Positions 17,712-26,215 are shown, numbered from the stretch's first letter. The stretch is DNA of 64,000 nucleotides from CAVURS01 sp963795385 (GCA_963795385.1 CAWCHK010000004.1:62001-126000); one strand, 5' to 3'. A program made the numbers and translations. Notes: generated by a model not told the origin, from the sequence alone.

Positions 17712-18506
17712 ATGTCGCCCGCCAGGAGACGCTTCGTGCTGTCCCTGGTCGTTCTGGTCGCGCTCTCCGTCGTCATCGTGGTGGCGGTGGTCGTCCGGTC
17801 TCAGCGGTCGGCCGACGTGGACCCGGTGGCCCAGGATCGCCCGGGGCCCGTCCTGCTGGTCCCGGGCTACGGCGGCAACCTCTCCTCGCTCAGGGTCCTC
17901 GCCACCGCCCTGCGCGGCACGGGGCTGGACGTGACCCTGGTCGACCTGCCGGCGGGTGGCACCGGGGACCTGCGGCAGCAGGCGAAGGTGCTCCAGGCGG
18001 CGGCAACAGCTGCGATCGCCCGCACCCGGGCGCCATCGGTCGACGTGATCGGCTACTCCGCCGGCGGAGTGGTCGCGCGGCTGTGGGTCAAGGACTTCGG
18101 GGGCGGCGAGCTGGCCCGCCGCGTCGTCACGCTCGGGTCACCGCAGCACGGCACCGGCGTGGCCGGCCTGGCCGTCGACCTCGCGCCCAGCCAGTGTCCC
18201 ACCGCCTGTCGGCAGCTCGCACCGGGCAGCACGTTGCTGCGCGGGCTGGACGCCGGCGACGAGACCCCACCGGGTCCCGAGTTCGTCTCGATCTGGACGA
18301 CGGACGACATCGTGGTGACGCCGCCGGACTCCGCCTCCCTCGCGGGCGCCGTCGACATCGCGATGCAGAGCGTCTGCCCAGGCGTGCGGCTGGCCCACGG
18401 TGACCTGCCGGAGTCGCCGCTCGTCATCGCGGCCGTCGAGCTCGAGCTGGCGCCGACCCCCGTCGTACAGCTGCGAGCCACCGACTGCCGACGGCTCAGC
18501 TCGTGA
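17712..18506 (+). CDS. Membrane-anchored alpha/beta hydrolase (lipase-like)
   Basis: A 264-residue serine hydrolase. An N-terminal helix (LSLVVLVALSVVIVVAVVV) anchors or exports it. PVLLVPGYGGN supplies the oxyanion loop, and VIGYSAGG contains the nucleophile elbow G-Y-S-A-G. SPQHGT follows as in triacylglycerol lipases. A candidate catalytic Asp lies near IWTTDDIVV and a His at RLAHGDLPES. ATG at 17712 is used; GTG at 17700 is an alternative. It lies in the same direction as, and just downstream of, the PI-PLC-like gene, so the pair may degrade lipids outside the cell. It overlaps the ABC permease gene tail-to-tail by 11 bp. Confidence 0.8.
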   Translation: MSPARRRFVLSLVVLVALSVVIVVAVVVRSQRSADVDPVAQDRPGPVLLVPGYGGNLSSLRVLATALRGTGLDVTLVDLPAGGTGDLRQQAKVLQAAATAAIARTRAPSVDVIGYSAGGVVARLWVKDFGGGELARRVVTLGSPQHGTGVAGLAVDLAPSQCPTACRQLAPGSTLLRGLDAGDETPPGPEFVSIWTTDDIVVTPPDSASLAGAVDIAMQSVCPGVRLAHGDLPESPLVIAAVELELAPTPVVQLRATDCRRLSS

Positions 18507-19311
18507 TGTCCTTGGTGGTGAAGTTCGCCCAGGCCGCGCCGAGAAAGACTGCGACATAAGCCGTTTGAAGCAACGCTCCGCGGACCACGCCCCGCCACAG
18601 GATCGGATCTCGAAACAGGTCGACGAAGGACAGCCAGTACCTCGTCGGAAGGTAGGGCTGCAATGACGCGGCCGCATCCAGGGTGAGCAGCAGCGTCGAG
18701 GCGATCAGGAAGGCGAGGGCTCCCATCGAGGCCGCCAGTGGTGTGTCGGTCACCGTGGACAGGAACACCGCGATCGCCGCGACGCCGAGCATCGACAGGG
18801 TCGCGTAGGCCAGCGACAGGCCGGTGCGCCACGCGACCTGGTGAGAGGTGAGCGCCGAGCCGGAGACGCTCGTGACGAGTGACTGGCCTCCTCCGTCTCC
18901 CAGCAGGAGGCGGCCCGTGACGTACGCCGTGGCGGCCACGACGACGACGGCGAGCAGGACGAAGCCGATGACCGCGACCAGCTTGGCGACGAGCAGCCGG
19001 GTCCGCCCGACCGGCCTGATCAGCAGGTAGCGCAGCGTGCCGGCCTGGGCCTCACCCGCGATCGAGTCCCCGGCCATGACCGCAACGGCCGCCGGCAGGA
19101 ACAGCGGCAGGACGATGGCGATCGCGGCGAGCGGGAACAGCTTGCCGTCCGACAGCACGGCGGACAGGAAGGCCGGCCCGGTCCCCGGGCGCGGCGCCAG
19201 GTCGGTCATCGACAGCAGGATCGCGACGATGGTCGGCAGCGCGTCGAGCAGGGCGATCGTCACCCACGTACGCCGGCTCAGCACCAGCTTGCGGACCTCG
19301 GCCCGGATCAT
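18496..19311 (-). CDS. ABC-2 type exporter permease
   Basis: A 271-residue membrane protein with about six hydrophobic helices. It begins MIRAEVRKLVLSRRTW, typical of ABC-2 permeases. SIAGEAQAGTLRYLLIRPVGR is the conserved cytoplasmic loop that contacts the ATPase in NatB/CcmB-like exporters. It starts by 4-bp overlap (ATGA) with the ATPase gene and is the last gene of a three-gene minus-strand operon. Cargo is unknown. Confidence 0.85.
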   Translation of the reverse strand: MIRAEVRKLVLSRRTWVTIALLDALPTIVAILLSMTDLAPRPGTGPAFLSAVLSDGKLFPLAAIAIVLPLFLPAAVAVMAGDSIAGEAQAGTLRYLLIRPVGRTRLLVAKLVAVIGFVLLAVVVVAATAYVTGRLLLGDGGGQSLVTSVSGSALTSHQVAWRTGLSLAYATLSMLGVAAIAVFLSTVTDTPLAASMGALAFLIASTLLLTLDAAASLQPYLPTRYWLSFVDLFRDPILWRGVVRGALLQTAYVAVFLGAAWANFTTKDITS

Positions 19312-20222
19312 CCGGCAGTCCTATCGATCCGGTCGGCGCTGGGCCCGGTCCGCTCGAGGATGACCTGCTCCAGGCTGCGATGCTCGGGGACCAGGGCATC
19401 GACCCGGATGCCGGCCGCCACCAGCTCGGCATTGAGTTGCGCCGCAACGCACTTCGCGACCGTGAAGGACGCGTCGTCGCTCTCGACCACCCGGGCCCCG
19501 AGGAGCGATCGAGCCTGGCCCACGTCGGGGGTCCGCACGACCACGCGACCCGTGGGTGCCTGCAAGGCGGCCATCTCGGACTCGAGGACCACCCGGCCCC
19601 GGTCCAGGACCCCCACCCGGCTGCACAGCAGCTCGACCTCGGCCAGGAGATGGCTCGAGAGGAAGATGGTCACGCCGTCGGCGTTGAGCCGCAGGAGCAG
19701 CTCGCGGATCTCCCGGATGCCCTGCGGGTCGAGGCCGTTCGTCGGCTCGTCCAGGATCAGCAGCTCCGGGCTCCTCATCAGTGTGGCCGCGAGACCGAGG
19801 CGCTGTCGCATGCCCAGCGAGTAGGCCTTCACCGGGCGGCCGTCGATCCCCGCCAGCCCGACCTGGTCGAGCACCTCGTCGATCCGCCGCCTGCGGGTCC
19901 GGCCGCCGCCGCGTGGCCCCATGGAGTCGAGCAGCGACAGGTGCGTGCGCCCCGACAGATGCCCGTACGCCGCCGGTCCCTCGACCAGCGCCCCGACCCG
20001 GGGCAGCACCCGATGAGCGGCCTTCGGCATGGATTCACCCAGCAGCCGGACCGTTCCTGACGTCGGAAGCACCAAGCCCAGCAGCATCCGCACCGTCGTC
20101 GTCTTGCCCGAGCCGTTGGCACCCAGGAAGCCGTAGATGTCGCCGGTCCGCACGTCGAGATCCACCTGGTCGACGGCGATCAGGGACCCGAAGCGCTTGG
20201 TCAGACCCACCGTGGAGATCAT
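19308..20222 (-). CDS. ABC exporter ATP-binding protein
   Basis: A 304-residue cytoplasmic ATPase. Walker A is GANGSGKTT (residues ~34-42), the signature is YSLGMRQRLGLA, Walker B is LLILDEPTNGLDPQG, and the switch histidine is in FLSSHLLAEVE. A ~70-residue C-terminal extension is typical of the CcmA/NatA drug- or lipid-exporter branch (DRA-type). It forms an exporter with the downstream permease. The upstream gene (stop overlapping this start) encodes an extracytoplasmic lipoprotein-carrier-like protein, which may be the transporter's partner. Confidence 0.92.
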   Translation of the reverse strand: MISTVGLTKRFGSLIAVDQVDLDVRTGDIYGFLGANGSGKTTTVRMLLGLVLPTSGTVRLLGESMPKAAHRVLPRVGALVEGPAAYGHLSGRTHLSLLDSMGPRGGGRTRRRRIDEVLDQVGLAGIDGRPVKAYSLGMRQRLGLAATLMRSPELLILDEPTNGLDPQGIREIRELLLRLNADGVTIFLSSHLLAEVELLCSRVGVLDRGRVVLESEMAALQAPTGRVVVRTPDVGQARSLLGARVVESDDASFTVAKCVAAQLNAELVAAGIRVDALVPEHRSLEQVILERTGPSADRIDRTAG

Positions 20223-21337
20223 CAGTTCTGACCCGGCGGCCGGAGCGGGTTGCGGCCCAGCTGGTCCGACGTGAGCTCGGTGGCGGCCGCGGCCAGAACG
20301 CCCGGCGTCACGGTGCCGGCCAGGAGCCAGCTGTGCCCCGCAGAGCCGTCGACGGTGAGCAGGATGTTGAGCGGATCGACCGTCAGGGAGTCACCCACCG
20401 CGGACTGCGTCGAGCCGGGAGTGACGTCGAGCTGGGTCCGCAGCGGCTCGGCCACACGATCCTGCAGGGGGATGACGATCAGCTGGACGACCCCGCGGCC
20501 GTACACCCCGACGGCACCTGCCGCCTCGCTCCGCGTCAGCCCGAGCAGGGAGTCCGGCGCGGCCTCCGGTGCGTAGCGGTCGGCGGCCGCGGCGACGTCC
20601 ACGACGTTCTCGAAGCGCGCCCTCGCCCCTGGTGCCAGACGGAACGTCGTGAGGGAGGCCGAAGGCCGGGCGGTCGAGACGCTGGCGAAGGCACTGGTGA
20701 CTGCTGCCTTGCGAGTCGAGCGGCCGAACACGGCCACTCGGAGCGGCAGTCCCGTGCTCGGAGCGACCCAGACGTCGACTCGTGAGATCGATGTCCGCGA
20801 ATCCCTTGGTATCAGACGGAATCCGGGGGCAGCGATGCCGGCGATCCGGGCCGGCCCGAGGCGCGAGACCTCATCGGGTCGCGCCCCGGAGAGCACCGTG
20901 TGGGCCAGCGAAGGCGGCAGCAGGTCGGAGGTCTGCGGCAGCCGGACCAGGGCCGGCGCCGTGCGGGTCGCGCGGTTCGACTCGAAGTCCCACGAGGTCG
21001 TCCCTTGCGAGTCGTGGACGAGGTCGGTCTCTCCCGTGGCCTCGATCCGGTCCACCCGCCACTCCGTGTCGCCACGCCACCAGACCCGCATGGTGGTGCG
21101 TTGACCGAAGAGGTCGGCCAGATCGGTGAACTGGTCCGACAGCGGCAGGCCCAGCGTGCCGAGGGTCTGGACGTAGCCGGAGTACGGCACGGCCCGAGAT
21201 GCCTTGGCCATGGCGAGAAGTTCGGACGCGCTGGCCGGGGCCACCCGGACCGGCCGGAGCCGGCTCAAGCTGAGTGGGAGGGTGACAAGGAGCAGGACGC
21301 CGAGGGCCACGAGGCACCACCGACGGGTTGCGGTCAC
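20222..21337 (-). CDS. Membrane-anchored LolA/RseB-like protein
   Basis: A 371-residue protein starting at GTG 21337. One N-terminal helix (WCLVALGVLLLVTLPLSL) is followed by an extracytoplasmic domain. The segment AVPYSGYVQTLGTLGLPLSD, the WW-rich strand MRVWWRGDTEWRVDRIEATG and GTTSWDFESNRATR fit the LolA/RseB (MucB) lipid-binding half-barrel, found in actinobacteria beside ABC exporters. Its role is probably to bind a lipid or lipoprotein on the outer face for the adjacent exporter or to sense envelope state. Function beyond the fold is inference. Its stop overlaps the ATPase start (ATGA). It is divergent from the epimerase operon. Confidence 0.7.
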   Translation of the reverse strand: MTATRRWCLVALGVLLLVTLPLSLSRLRPVRVAPASASELLAMAKASRAVPYSGYVQTLGTLGLPLSDQFTDLADLFGQRTTMRVWWRGDTEWRVDRIEATGETDLVHDSQGTTSWDFESNRATRTAPALVRLPQTSDLLPPSLAHTVLSGARPDEVSRLGPARIAGIAAPGFRLIPRDSRTSISRVDVWVAPSTGLPLRVAVFGRSTRKAAVTSAFASVSTARPSASLTTFRLAPGARARFENVVDVAAAADRYAPEAAPDSLLGLTRSEAAGAVGVYGRGVVQLIVIPLQDRVAEPLRTQLDVTPGSTQSAVGDSLTVDPLNILLTVDGSAGHSWLLAGTVTPGVLAAAATELTSDQLGRNPLRPPGQN

Positions 21338-21394
21338 GCCACAGGCTACGTCGAGCGTCGCGCGCGCGTTCAGCCGTGGGGGCCGCCGCCGGCC

Positions 21395-21422
21395 GCCGTA
21401 AAGCAGCCGTAAGCAGCCGTAA
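21395..21422. repeat. Three phased GCCGTAA direct repeats (likely response-regulator site)
   Basis: GCCGTAA occurs at 21395-21401, 21406-21412 and 21416-21422, with spacings of 11 and 10 bp, one helical turn each. Tandem direct repeats with 10-11-bp spacing are the usual binding pattern of OmpR/PhoB-type regulators. The array lies 48-75 bases before the epimerase start, at the head of a locus that contains such a regulator (27895-28641). Confidence 0.55.
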
Positions 21423-21469
21423 AGCCGGGTGCGCGTCTCCCCGGCCCGATTGCTGGCAGCGTTGACTCC

Positions 21470-22555
21470 GTGCGGGTCCTGGTCACCGGTGGAGCGGGGT
21501 TCATCGGTCGAGCCGTCGTGGCCCGGCTGGTCGCTGAGGGCACAGACGTCGTCGTCCTGGACTCCCTGCGCCCTGACGTCCACCCGGGGGGTGTTGCGCC
21601 CGCGTTGCCCTCGTCGGTCCAGTTGAGGGTCGGCGACGTCCGGGACCGCGGCGCCGTTGCCGGGGCAGTGGACGGCGCAGACGTGGTCGTGCACCTGGCC
21701 GCCAAGGTCGGGCTCGGCGTGGATCTGGGCGACCTGGACGACTACGTGTCCAGCAACGATCTCGGCACTGCGGTCCTCCTGCAGGGGACGGCCCAAGCCG
21801 GCGTAGGCCGTCTGGTCGTCGCGAGCTCGATGGTCGTCTACGGCGAAGGCGCCTACCGCTGCCCTGACCATGGTGAGGTCCGGCCTACCGCCCGGCGGGC
21901 ATCCGACCTGGCGGCGGGACGCTTCGAGCCCGCCTGTCCAGTCTGTTGCCAACCCCTGACGCCGGAGCTCGTGAACGAGGACGCGGCCCTCGACCCCCGC
22001 AACGCCTACGCCGCAACGAAGCTGCACCAGGAGCAGTTGAGCGCAGCGTGGGCGCGGGAGACGGGTGGGCGGGTGTCGGCCCTGCGGTTCCACAACGTCT
22101 ACGGCCCGGGACTGCCCAGGGACACGCCGTACGCCGGGGTGGCCGCACTCTTCGCGTCCGCCCTCCGACGGGGGGAGGCGCCGCGGGTCTTCGAGGACGG
22201 TCGCCAGCGACGGGACTTCGTCCACGTCGACGACGTCGCGGGCGCGGTCGAGGCAGCTGTCCGATCCACATCGCCCGGGTCGGGCCGGCCAGCCGGGGAG
22301 CTGCGGACGTTCAACGTCGGCAGCGGCGTGGTGCACACGATCGGTGACCTGGCGACGGCGATGGCGACCAGCTGGGACGGGCCACCCCCGATCGTCACCG
22401 GCGAGTATCGGCTCGGCGACGTCCGGCACGTGACCGCGTCGTCGGACCGGATAGCCGGTGAGCTCGGGTGGGTCGCCCGGATCCGGTTCGAGGACGGCGT
22501 CGACGAGCTGGTGTCGACTGAGTCGCGCGCCCAGGAGACTGTCAGCCGGGCGTAA
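21470..22555 (+). CDS. NAD-dependent nucleotide-sugar epimerase with zinc-ribbon-like insert
   Basis: A 361-residue extended short-chain dehydrogenase. The NAD-binding motif VTGGAGFIG is at the N-terminus, the catalytic serine lies in VASSMVVYGEG, and the YxxxK is in NAYAATKLHQEQ. An insert after the serine contains RCPDHG and, ~25 residues later, CPVCC. This CxxH/CxxC pattern could bind zinc and is seen in a subgroup of dTDP-rhamnose/hexose 4-epimerases. It probably makes an activated sugar for the glycosyltransferases downstream. The GTG start is close to the mapped repeat array. The exact sugar is not readable. Confidence 0.82.
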   Translation: MRVLVTGGAGFIGRAVVARLVAEGTDVVVLDSLRPDVHPGGVAPALPSSVQLRVGDVRDRGAVAGAVDGADVVVHLAAKVGLGVDLGDLDDYVSSNDLGTAVLLQGTAQAGVGRLVVASSMVVYGEGAYRCPDHGEVRPTARRASDLAAGRFEPACPVCCQPLTPELVNEDAALDPRNAYAATKLHQEQLSAAWARETGGRVSALRFHNVYGPGLPRDTPYAGVAALFASALRRGEAPRVFEDGRQRRDFVHVDDVAGAVEAAVRSTSPGSGRPAGELRTFNVGSGVVHTIGDLATAMATSWDGPPPIVTGEYRLGDVRHVTASSDRIAGELGWVARIRFEDGVDELVSTESRAQETVSRA

Positions 22556-22612
22556 GCGTTTCGTCAGGCTCCCGATAGCGCCCCCCCGGCCCACGGCCCC
22601 TACCGTCGGAAG

Positions 22613-23284
22613 GTGAGTGGAGGGGATGACGTTCCCACGGTCGACCTCGTGCTGCCGTGCCTCGACGAGGCCGAGGCGCTGCCCTGGGTCCTGGGCCGGC
22701 TGCCGCAGGGGATCCGCGCCATCCTGGTCGACAACGGGTCGCGCGACGGTTCGGCCGAGATAGCAAGAGGTTTCGGCGCGACCGTGGTCCATGAGGCGCG
22801 TCCCGGCTACGGCGCCGCCTGTCACGCCGGGTTGAGCGCCGCGACGGCCGACCTGGTCGCATTCCTCGACGCCGACGCGAGCCTGGACCCGGCCGACCTG
22901 CCGAGCCTTCTGGGTCCGTTGATGCGCGGAGAAGCCGATCTGGTGGTCGGACGCCGCCGCGTCTCCGCGCGCTCGGCCTGGCCCTGGTACCTCCGGCTGG
23001 CCAACGTGGAGCTGGCCCGACGGGTCCGGCGGCGAACGGGACTCTCCATCAGGGACCTCGGGCCCGCGCGAGCCGCGAGGCGAGAACCATTGGTAGAGCT
23101 GGGAGTCGAGGATCGCCGCAGCGGCTACCCGGTCGAGACCGTCGTCCGGGCGGCGGATGCCGGCTGGAAGGTCGCAGCGGTCGACCTGCCCTATCACCCG
23201 CGCACCGGTCGCTCCAAGGTGACCGGTACGCCGTTGGGCGCGGCCCGGGCGGTCCGCGACATGAGCCGGGCGCTGGTCCGGTGA
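22613..23284 (+). CDS. Family 2 glycosyltransferase
   Basis: A 223-residue GT-A fold enzyme: VDLVLPCLDEAEALPWVL for nucleotide binding, LVDNGSRDGS, and the metal-binding motif FLDADASLDPADL. It is cytoplasmic with no membrane helix, similar in size to dolichyl/polyprenyl-phosphate sugar synthases of the DPM1 type. It could therefore charge a polyprenyl phosphate with a sugar for the GT-C enzyme at 26338-27810 (inference). The GTG start follows a 57-bp gap. The stop overlaps the next gene by 4 bp. Confidence 0.85.
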   Translation: MSGGDDVPTVDLVLPCLDEAEALPWVLGRLPQGIRAILVDNGSRDGSAEIARGFGATVVHEARPGYGAACHAGLSAATADLVAFLDADASLDPADLPSLLGPLMRGEADLVVGRRRVSARSAWPWYLRLANVELARRVRRRTGLSIRDLGPARAARREPLVELGVEDRRSGYPVETVVRAADAGWKVAAVDLPYHPRTGRSKVTGTPLGAARAVRDMSRALVR

Positions 23285-24576
23285 GCAATGGCATCGAGGA
23301 TCGGATGAAGAGTTGCCGAGCCGAGGGGGACAGCACCGCAACCGTTCTGGTCCTGGCCAAGGCGCCCCGGCCAGGACGGGTCAAGACCCGGTTGCAGACG
23401 CGGTTCTCAGCAGAGCAGGCCGCCGCGCTGGCGCGCGCCGCGCTGCTCGACACCCTGGACGCCGTCCAGTGTGTCGAGCCCTGCCGGCGAGTCCTCGTCC
23501 TCGACGGTGAGCCCGGGCCATGGGCTCCGCTCGGGTTCGAGGTGACGAGCCAGGCGGGCGGCGATCTGAGCGAGCGGATCGCGGCGGCGTTCGAGGGTGT
23601 GCTGCCCGGCGACGGGCCGGCCCTGCTGGTCGGTATGGACACCCCGCAGCTGGACGCCGGCCTGCTGGACGTCGACTGGACCGGCGTCGATGCCGTGCTG
23701 GGCCTCTGCGAGGACGGCGGCTACTGGGCGATCGGCCTCCGGCAGGCTCATCCGCACGCCGTCCGAGGCGTCCCGATGTCGAGGCCGGACACCGGACTCC
23801 AGCAGCTGGAACGCCTGCGGGAGCTGGGTCTGCGGGTGCGGATGCTCCCCACGCTGCGGGACGTGGACACCCCCGACGACGCCGTGGCGGTTGCCGGGCT
23901 GGCCCCCCGGAGCCGCTTCGGTCGGTTGCACGCCCGGCTGGCTCGCACGACGTCACCCCTGGATCTGTATGAGGAGGCACTGGCCGGTGCGGAGGTCGAG
24001 GCGCTGGGCTCGCACGCCGGCCTCCTCGACATCCCACGGTGGCAGGCGGCGCCGGACCACGTGGATCGCGGGGTGCTGGACCGGTGCGAGGCGCCGGTCC
24101 TGGACGTGGGATGCGGCCCCGGCCGGCTCGTCGCGGGCCTCGCTGAGCGGGGGGTCGCCGCTCTCGGCATCGACGTCTCGCCCTTGGCGATCGCCCAGAG
24201 CGAGGCCCGAGGTGCGGCGGTGCTCCGTCGCTGCGTGGAATCCCGCCTGCCGGGCGAAGGGCGGTGGGGGACAGCGTTGTTGATCGACGGCAACGTCGGC
24301 ATCGGCGGCGATCCCGGCCGGCTGATCCGGCGGTGCGCTGGCCTCCTGCGCGCCGGTGGACTGCTCCTCGTCGAGGCCGATCCCGATCCCTGGGCCGATG
24401 ACCGCGAGCCGGTGCGGCTGGCGGCCGGCGACGGCCGCCGGGCCGAGCCGCTGCCCTGGGCGCGCCTCGGCCGGATCGCCCTGGCCCGCATCGCGCCAGA
24501 TGCTGATCTGAGTGTCGTGGACGAGTGGCAGCTGGGCGGACGTGCCTTCCTCGCGCTGCGTCGCACCGGCAGTTAG
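23281..24576 (+). CDS. Fusion of DUF2064/TIGR04282 nucleotidyl/glycosyl-transferase-like domain with a SAM methyltransferase
   Basis: A 431-residue two-domain protein. Residues ~15-215 match the TIGR04282/DUF2064 GT-A-like family: VLVLAKAPRPGRVKTRL, then LLVGMDTPQL and CEDGGYWAIGLRQ. Residues ~225-430 are a class I methyltransferase with motif I VLDVGCGPGRLVAGLAERG and LLVEADPDPW. The GTG overlaps the preceding GT2 stop. Fusion implies consecutive action on one molecule, such as activating or transferring a sugar and then methylating it, but neither substrate is known. The 'arsenosugar' name attached to TIGR04282 should not be taken as function here, because no arsenic genes are near. Confidence 0.8.
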   Translation: MSNGIEDRMKSCRAEGDSTATVLVLAKAPRPGRVKTRLQTRFSAEQAAALARAALLDTLDAVQCVEPCRRVLVLDGEPGPWAPLGFEVTSQAGGDLSERIAAAFEGVLPGDGPALLVGMDTPQLDAGLLDVDWTGVDAVLGLCEDGGYWAIGLRQAHPHAVRGVPMSRPDTGLQQLERLRELGLRVRMLPTLRDVDTPDDAVAVAGLAPRSRFGRLHARLARTTSPLDLYEEALAGAEVEALGSHAGLLDIPRWQAAPDHVDRGVLDRCEAPVLDVGCGPGRLVAGLAERGVAALGIDVSPLAIAQSEARGAAVLRRCVESRLPGEGRWGTALLIDGNVGIGGDPGRLIRRCAGLLRAGGLLLVEADPDPWADDREPVRLAAGDGRRAEPLPWARLGRIALARIAPDADLSVVDEWQLGGRAFLALRRTGS

Positions 24577-25049
24577 CGGCGACCTCTGTCAGCTCCTGAG
24601 GCCTCCGCCTCCTCGTCGATCGGGCGCTTCGTTGCAGAGGACCGGACGGCCGTCACGACGACCTGGGCGGCGACGACCAGGACGACCCCCAGGGCGATAG
24701 CGACGCACACGCCGACGAAGGGACGGCCGACCTCCACCGTCGGGTTGGCCCGGCGCGGGGCCTGATGGACGAGCGGCAGCCCGATGATCAGCACGGCGCC
24801 GACCCAGGCCAGCAGGGCGCGCGCCCCCCAACGCGCAGCGACGGCGAAGTGCGGCAGGGCGAATCGGCCCAGCAGCACGCTGGTCGGCGCCAGCAGCCCG
24901 TCGTGGATGGCGATGCCCAGTACCAGCCAGACCAGCACGTGGATCCGGTCACTCGACCCGACGCTCGTGTAGCCGAGCCACGCGCCACGCGCCAGCAGAA
25001 CGCCGCCCAGGAGGATCAGGGCGCCGCGGGTCACACGGGTCGGGTTCAC
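24573..25049 (-). CDS. Small four-helix membrane protein of unknown function
   Basis: 158 residues with four hydrophobic segments (around GALILLGGVLLARGAWLGY, IHVLVWLVLGIAIHDGLLAP, ARALLAWVGAVLIIGLPLV, and FVGVCVAIALGVVLVVAAQV) and a charged cytoplasmic tail rich in acidic residues. I do not recognise a family. The GTG at 25049 overlaps the stop of the molybdopterin oxidoreductase gene (GTGA), so the two are co-translated. It may be a quinone/haem-side or assembly partner of that enzyme. It overlaps the methyltransferase fusion tail-to-tail by 4 bp. Confidence 0.65.
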   Translation of the reverse strand: MNPTRVTRGALILLGGVLLARGAWLGYTSVGSSDRIHVLVWLVLGIAIHDGLLAPTSVLLGRFALPHFAVAARWGARALLAWVGAVLIIGLPLVHQAPRRANPTVEVGRPFVGVCVAIALGVVLVVAAQVVVTAVRSSATKRPIDEEAEASGADRGRR

Positions 25050-26215
25050 GACGACTCCGGTGCCGAGACGGTGAGCTTCGCGACCCACTTGGTCTGCAGG
25101 ACTCCGGGCCGGTTGGGGGCGATGACGCGGGCCGGGTAGCCGTGCTCGATGTGCAGCTTCTCGCCCTTGATGTCGAGCGCGAGCAAGGTGTCGGGATGCG
25201 AGGCGAACGACGCTGGCAGGTGGGTGTGCTTGTAGACGCCGATCTTCTCCAGCGAGTCGACCCGGACCGACGAGCTGTGGTCGCCGCCGGCCGCCTGCAC
25301 CAGGTCCCGCATCCGCACCCCGCCCCAGGTAGTACCGGAGCTCCATCCCTCGACGCAGGCGATCGGCAGGTCAGCCTCATGGCGAGGCATCGCGGTGAGC
25401 TGGGCCCGCGTGAGGTGTTGCGTGCCTGCGGGTCCCACGAGTTCCAGGGCCCACTCCGGGTCGATCGCGGCCTTGCCGACTCCCGCGGCGTAGGCAGTGC
25501 GGTTTATCGGCAGTCCCTGCGGGCCGACTCCGGGTCGGCGAGCGGAGAGGATGGCGATGTCTCGCAACGGCCGGATGGTCTGTCCCACGCTGAGGACCAC
25601 GACGCCCGCCGCGACCCCGCCGACGCTGTAGAGGAAGCCGCGACGGGTGCGGCCCGTCCGGTCGACTCCGAAGCGCGGTGGCACCTCGTCGCCGTCGGCG
25701 AGCGGACGGATCAGCGCCCGCTGGGTGACGGGGAGCTTGACCGCGACGTGCACGGCGAGCGACCCCATCGCCACCCAGGCCATCGCGTGGTGGGCGGGTG
25801 GGAAGTAGAAGTGGAAGGGATACCACTGGGCGATGTTCAGCACTCCCGTGCTGACCTCGAAGAGGGTCGATCCCACCAACAGCCCCAGCGATGCGCGCTC
25901 CACGGCGTGAACCAGGCTGCGGACCGGAGGCCTCGCAAACAACCGGGGGTACGCCGTGTAGAGCTTCGCCAGCAGCAGGGGCACGCTCGCCAGGCCCGTG
26001 GTCACATGCACGCCCTGGGTCAGCCGATAGCCCCATACCGGCCGTGGACCCAAGGGCAGCCAGCCGACAGGGTGTTGCTCGTAGTGGCTGACCAGCCCGG
26101 TGAGGAAGCACACCAGGAAGGCGGTGCCGAGCCAGACGCCCAGCCGAGCCACCACCCGCTCGTCGTGCAAGGGGGACCGGAAGTCACGCTCGTCGGGTGG
26201 TGCCGGCGGCTTCAC
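25046..26215 (-). CDS. Membrane-anchored molybdopterin oxidoreductase (sulfite-oxidase fold) with b561-like domain
   Basis: 389 residues. The N-terminal ~165 residues have about four membrane helices with well-placed histidines (GVHVTTG, PPAHHAMAW, SLAVHVAVK) that could bind haem, like cytochrome b561-type domains. A twin-arginine-like motif RTRRGFLYS (189-197) follows, with a fifth helix (VGGVAAGVVVLSVG) and then a sulfite-oxidase/YedY-type molybdopterin domain. C287 in LPIACVEGWS is the expected molybdenum ligand. The start is GTG 26215. The domain is presumably exported folded by the Tat route. It could reduce or oxidise a small S- or N-oxide using quinol electrons (family inference). A small membrane protein follows in the operon. 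Confidence 0.82.
   Translation of the reverse strand: MKPPAPPDERDFRSPLHDERVVARLGVWLGTAFLVCFLTGLVSHYEQHPVGWLPLGPRPVWGYRLTQGVHVTTGLASVPLLLAKLYTAYPRLFARPPVRSLVHAVERASLGLLVGSTLFEVSTGVLNIAQWYPFHFYFPPAHHAMAWVAMGSLAVHVAVKLPVTQRALIRPLADGDEVPPRFGVDRTGRTRRGFLYSVGGVAAGVVVLSVGQTIRPLRDIAILSARRPGVGPQGLPINRTAYAAGVGKAAIDPEWALELVGPAGTQHLTRAQLTAMPRHEADLPIACVEGWSSGTTWGGVRMRDLVQAAGGDHSSSVRVDSLEKIGVYKHTHLPASFASHPDTLLALDIKGEKLHIEHGYPARVIAPNRPGVLQTKWVAKLTVSAPESS

Noticed and set aside
21338..23341. Minus-strand extension of the LolA/RseB-like frame to over 1000 codons
   Set aside because: The upstream part is antisense to the epimerase and GT2 and has Arg/Pro/Gly composition typical of shadows; GTG 21337 gives a normal signal helix.
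23281..23900. Arsenosugar biosynthesis function from the TIGR04282 name
   Set aside because: No ars genes or arsenosugar radical SAM enzymes in the window; the family name alone is not evidence.
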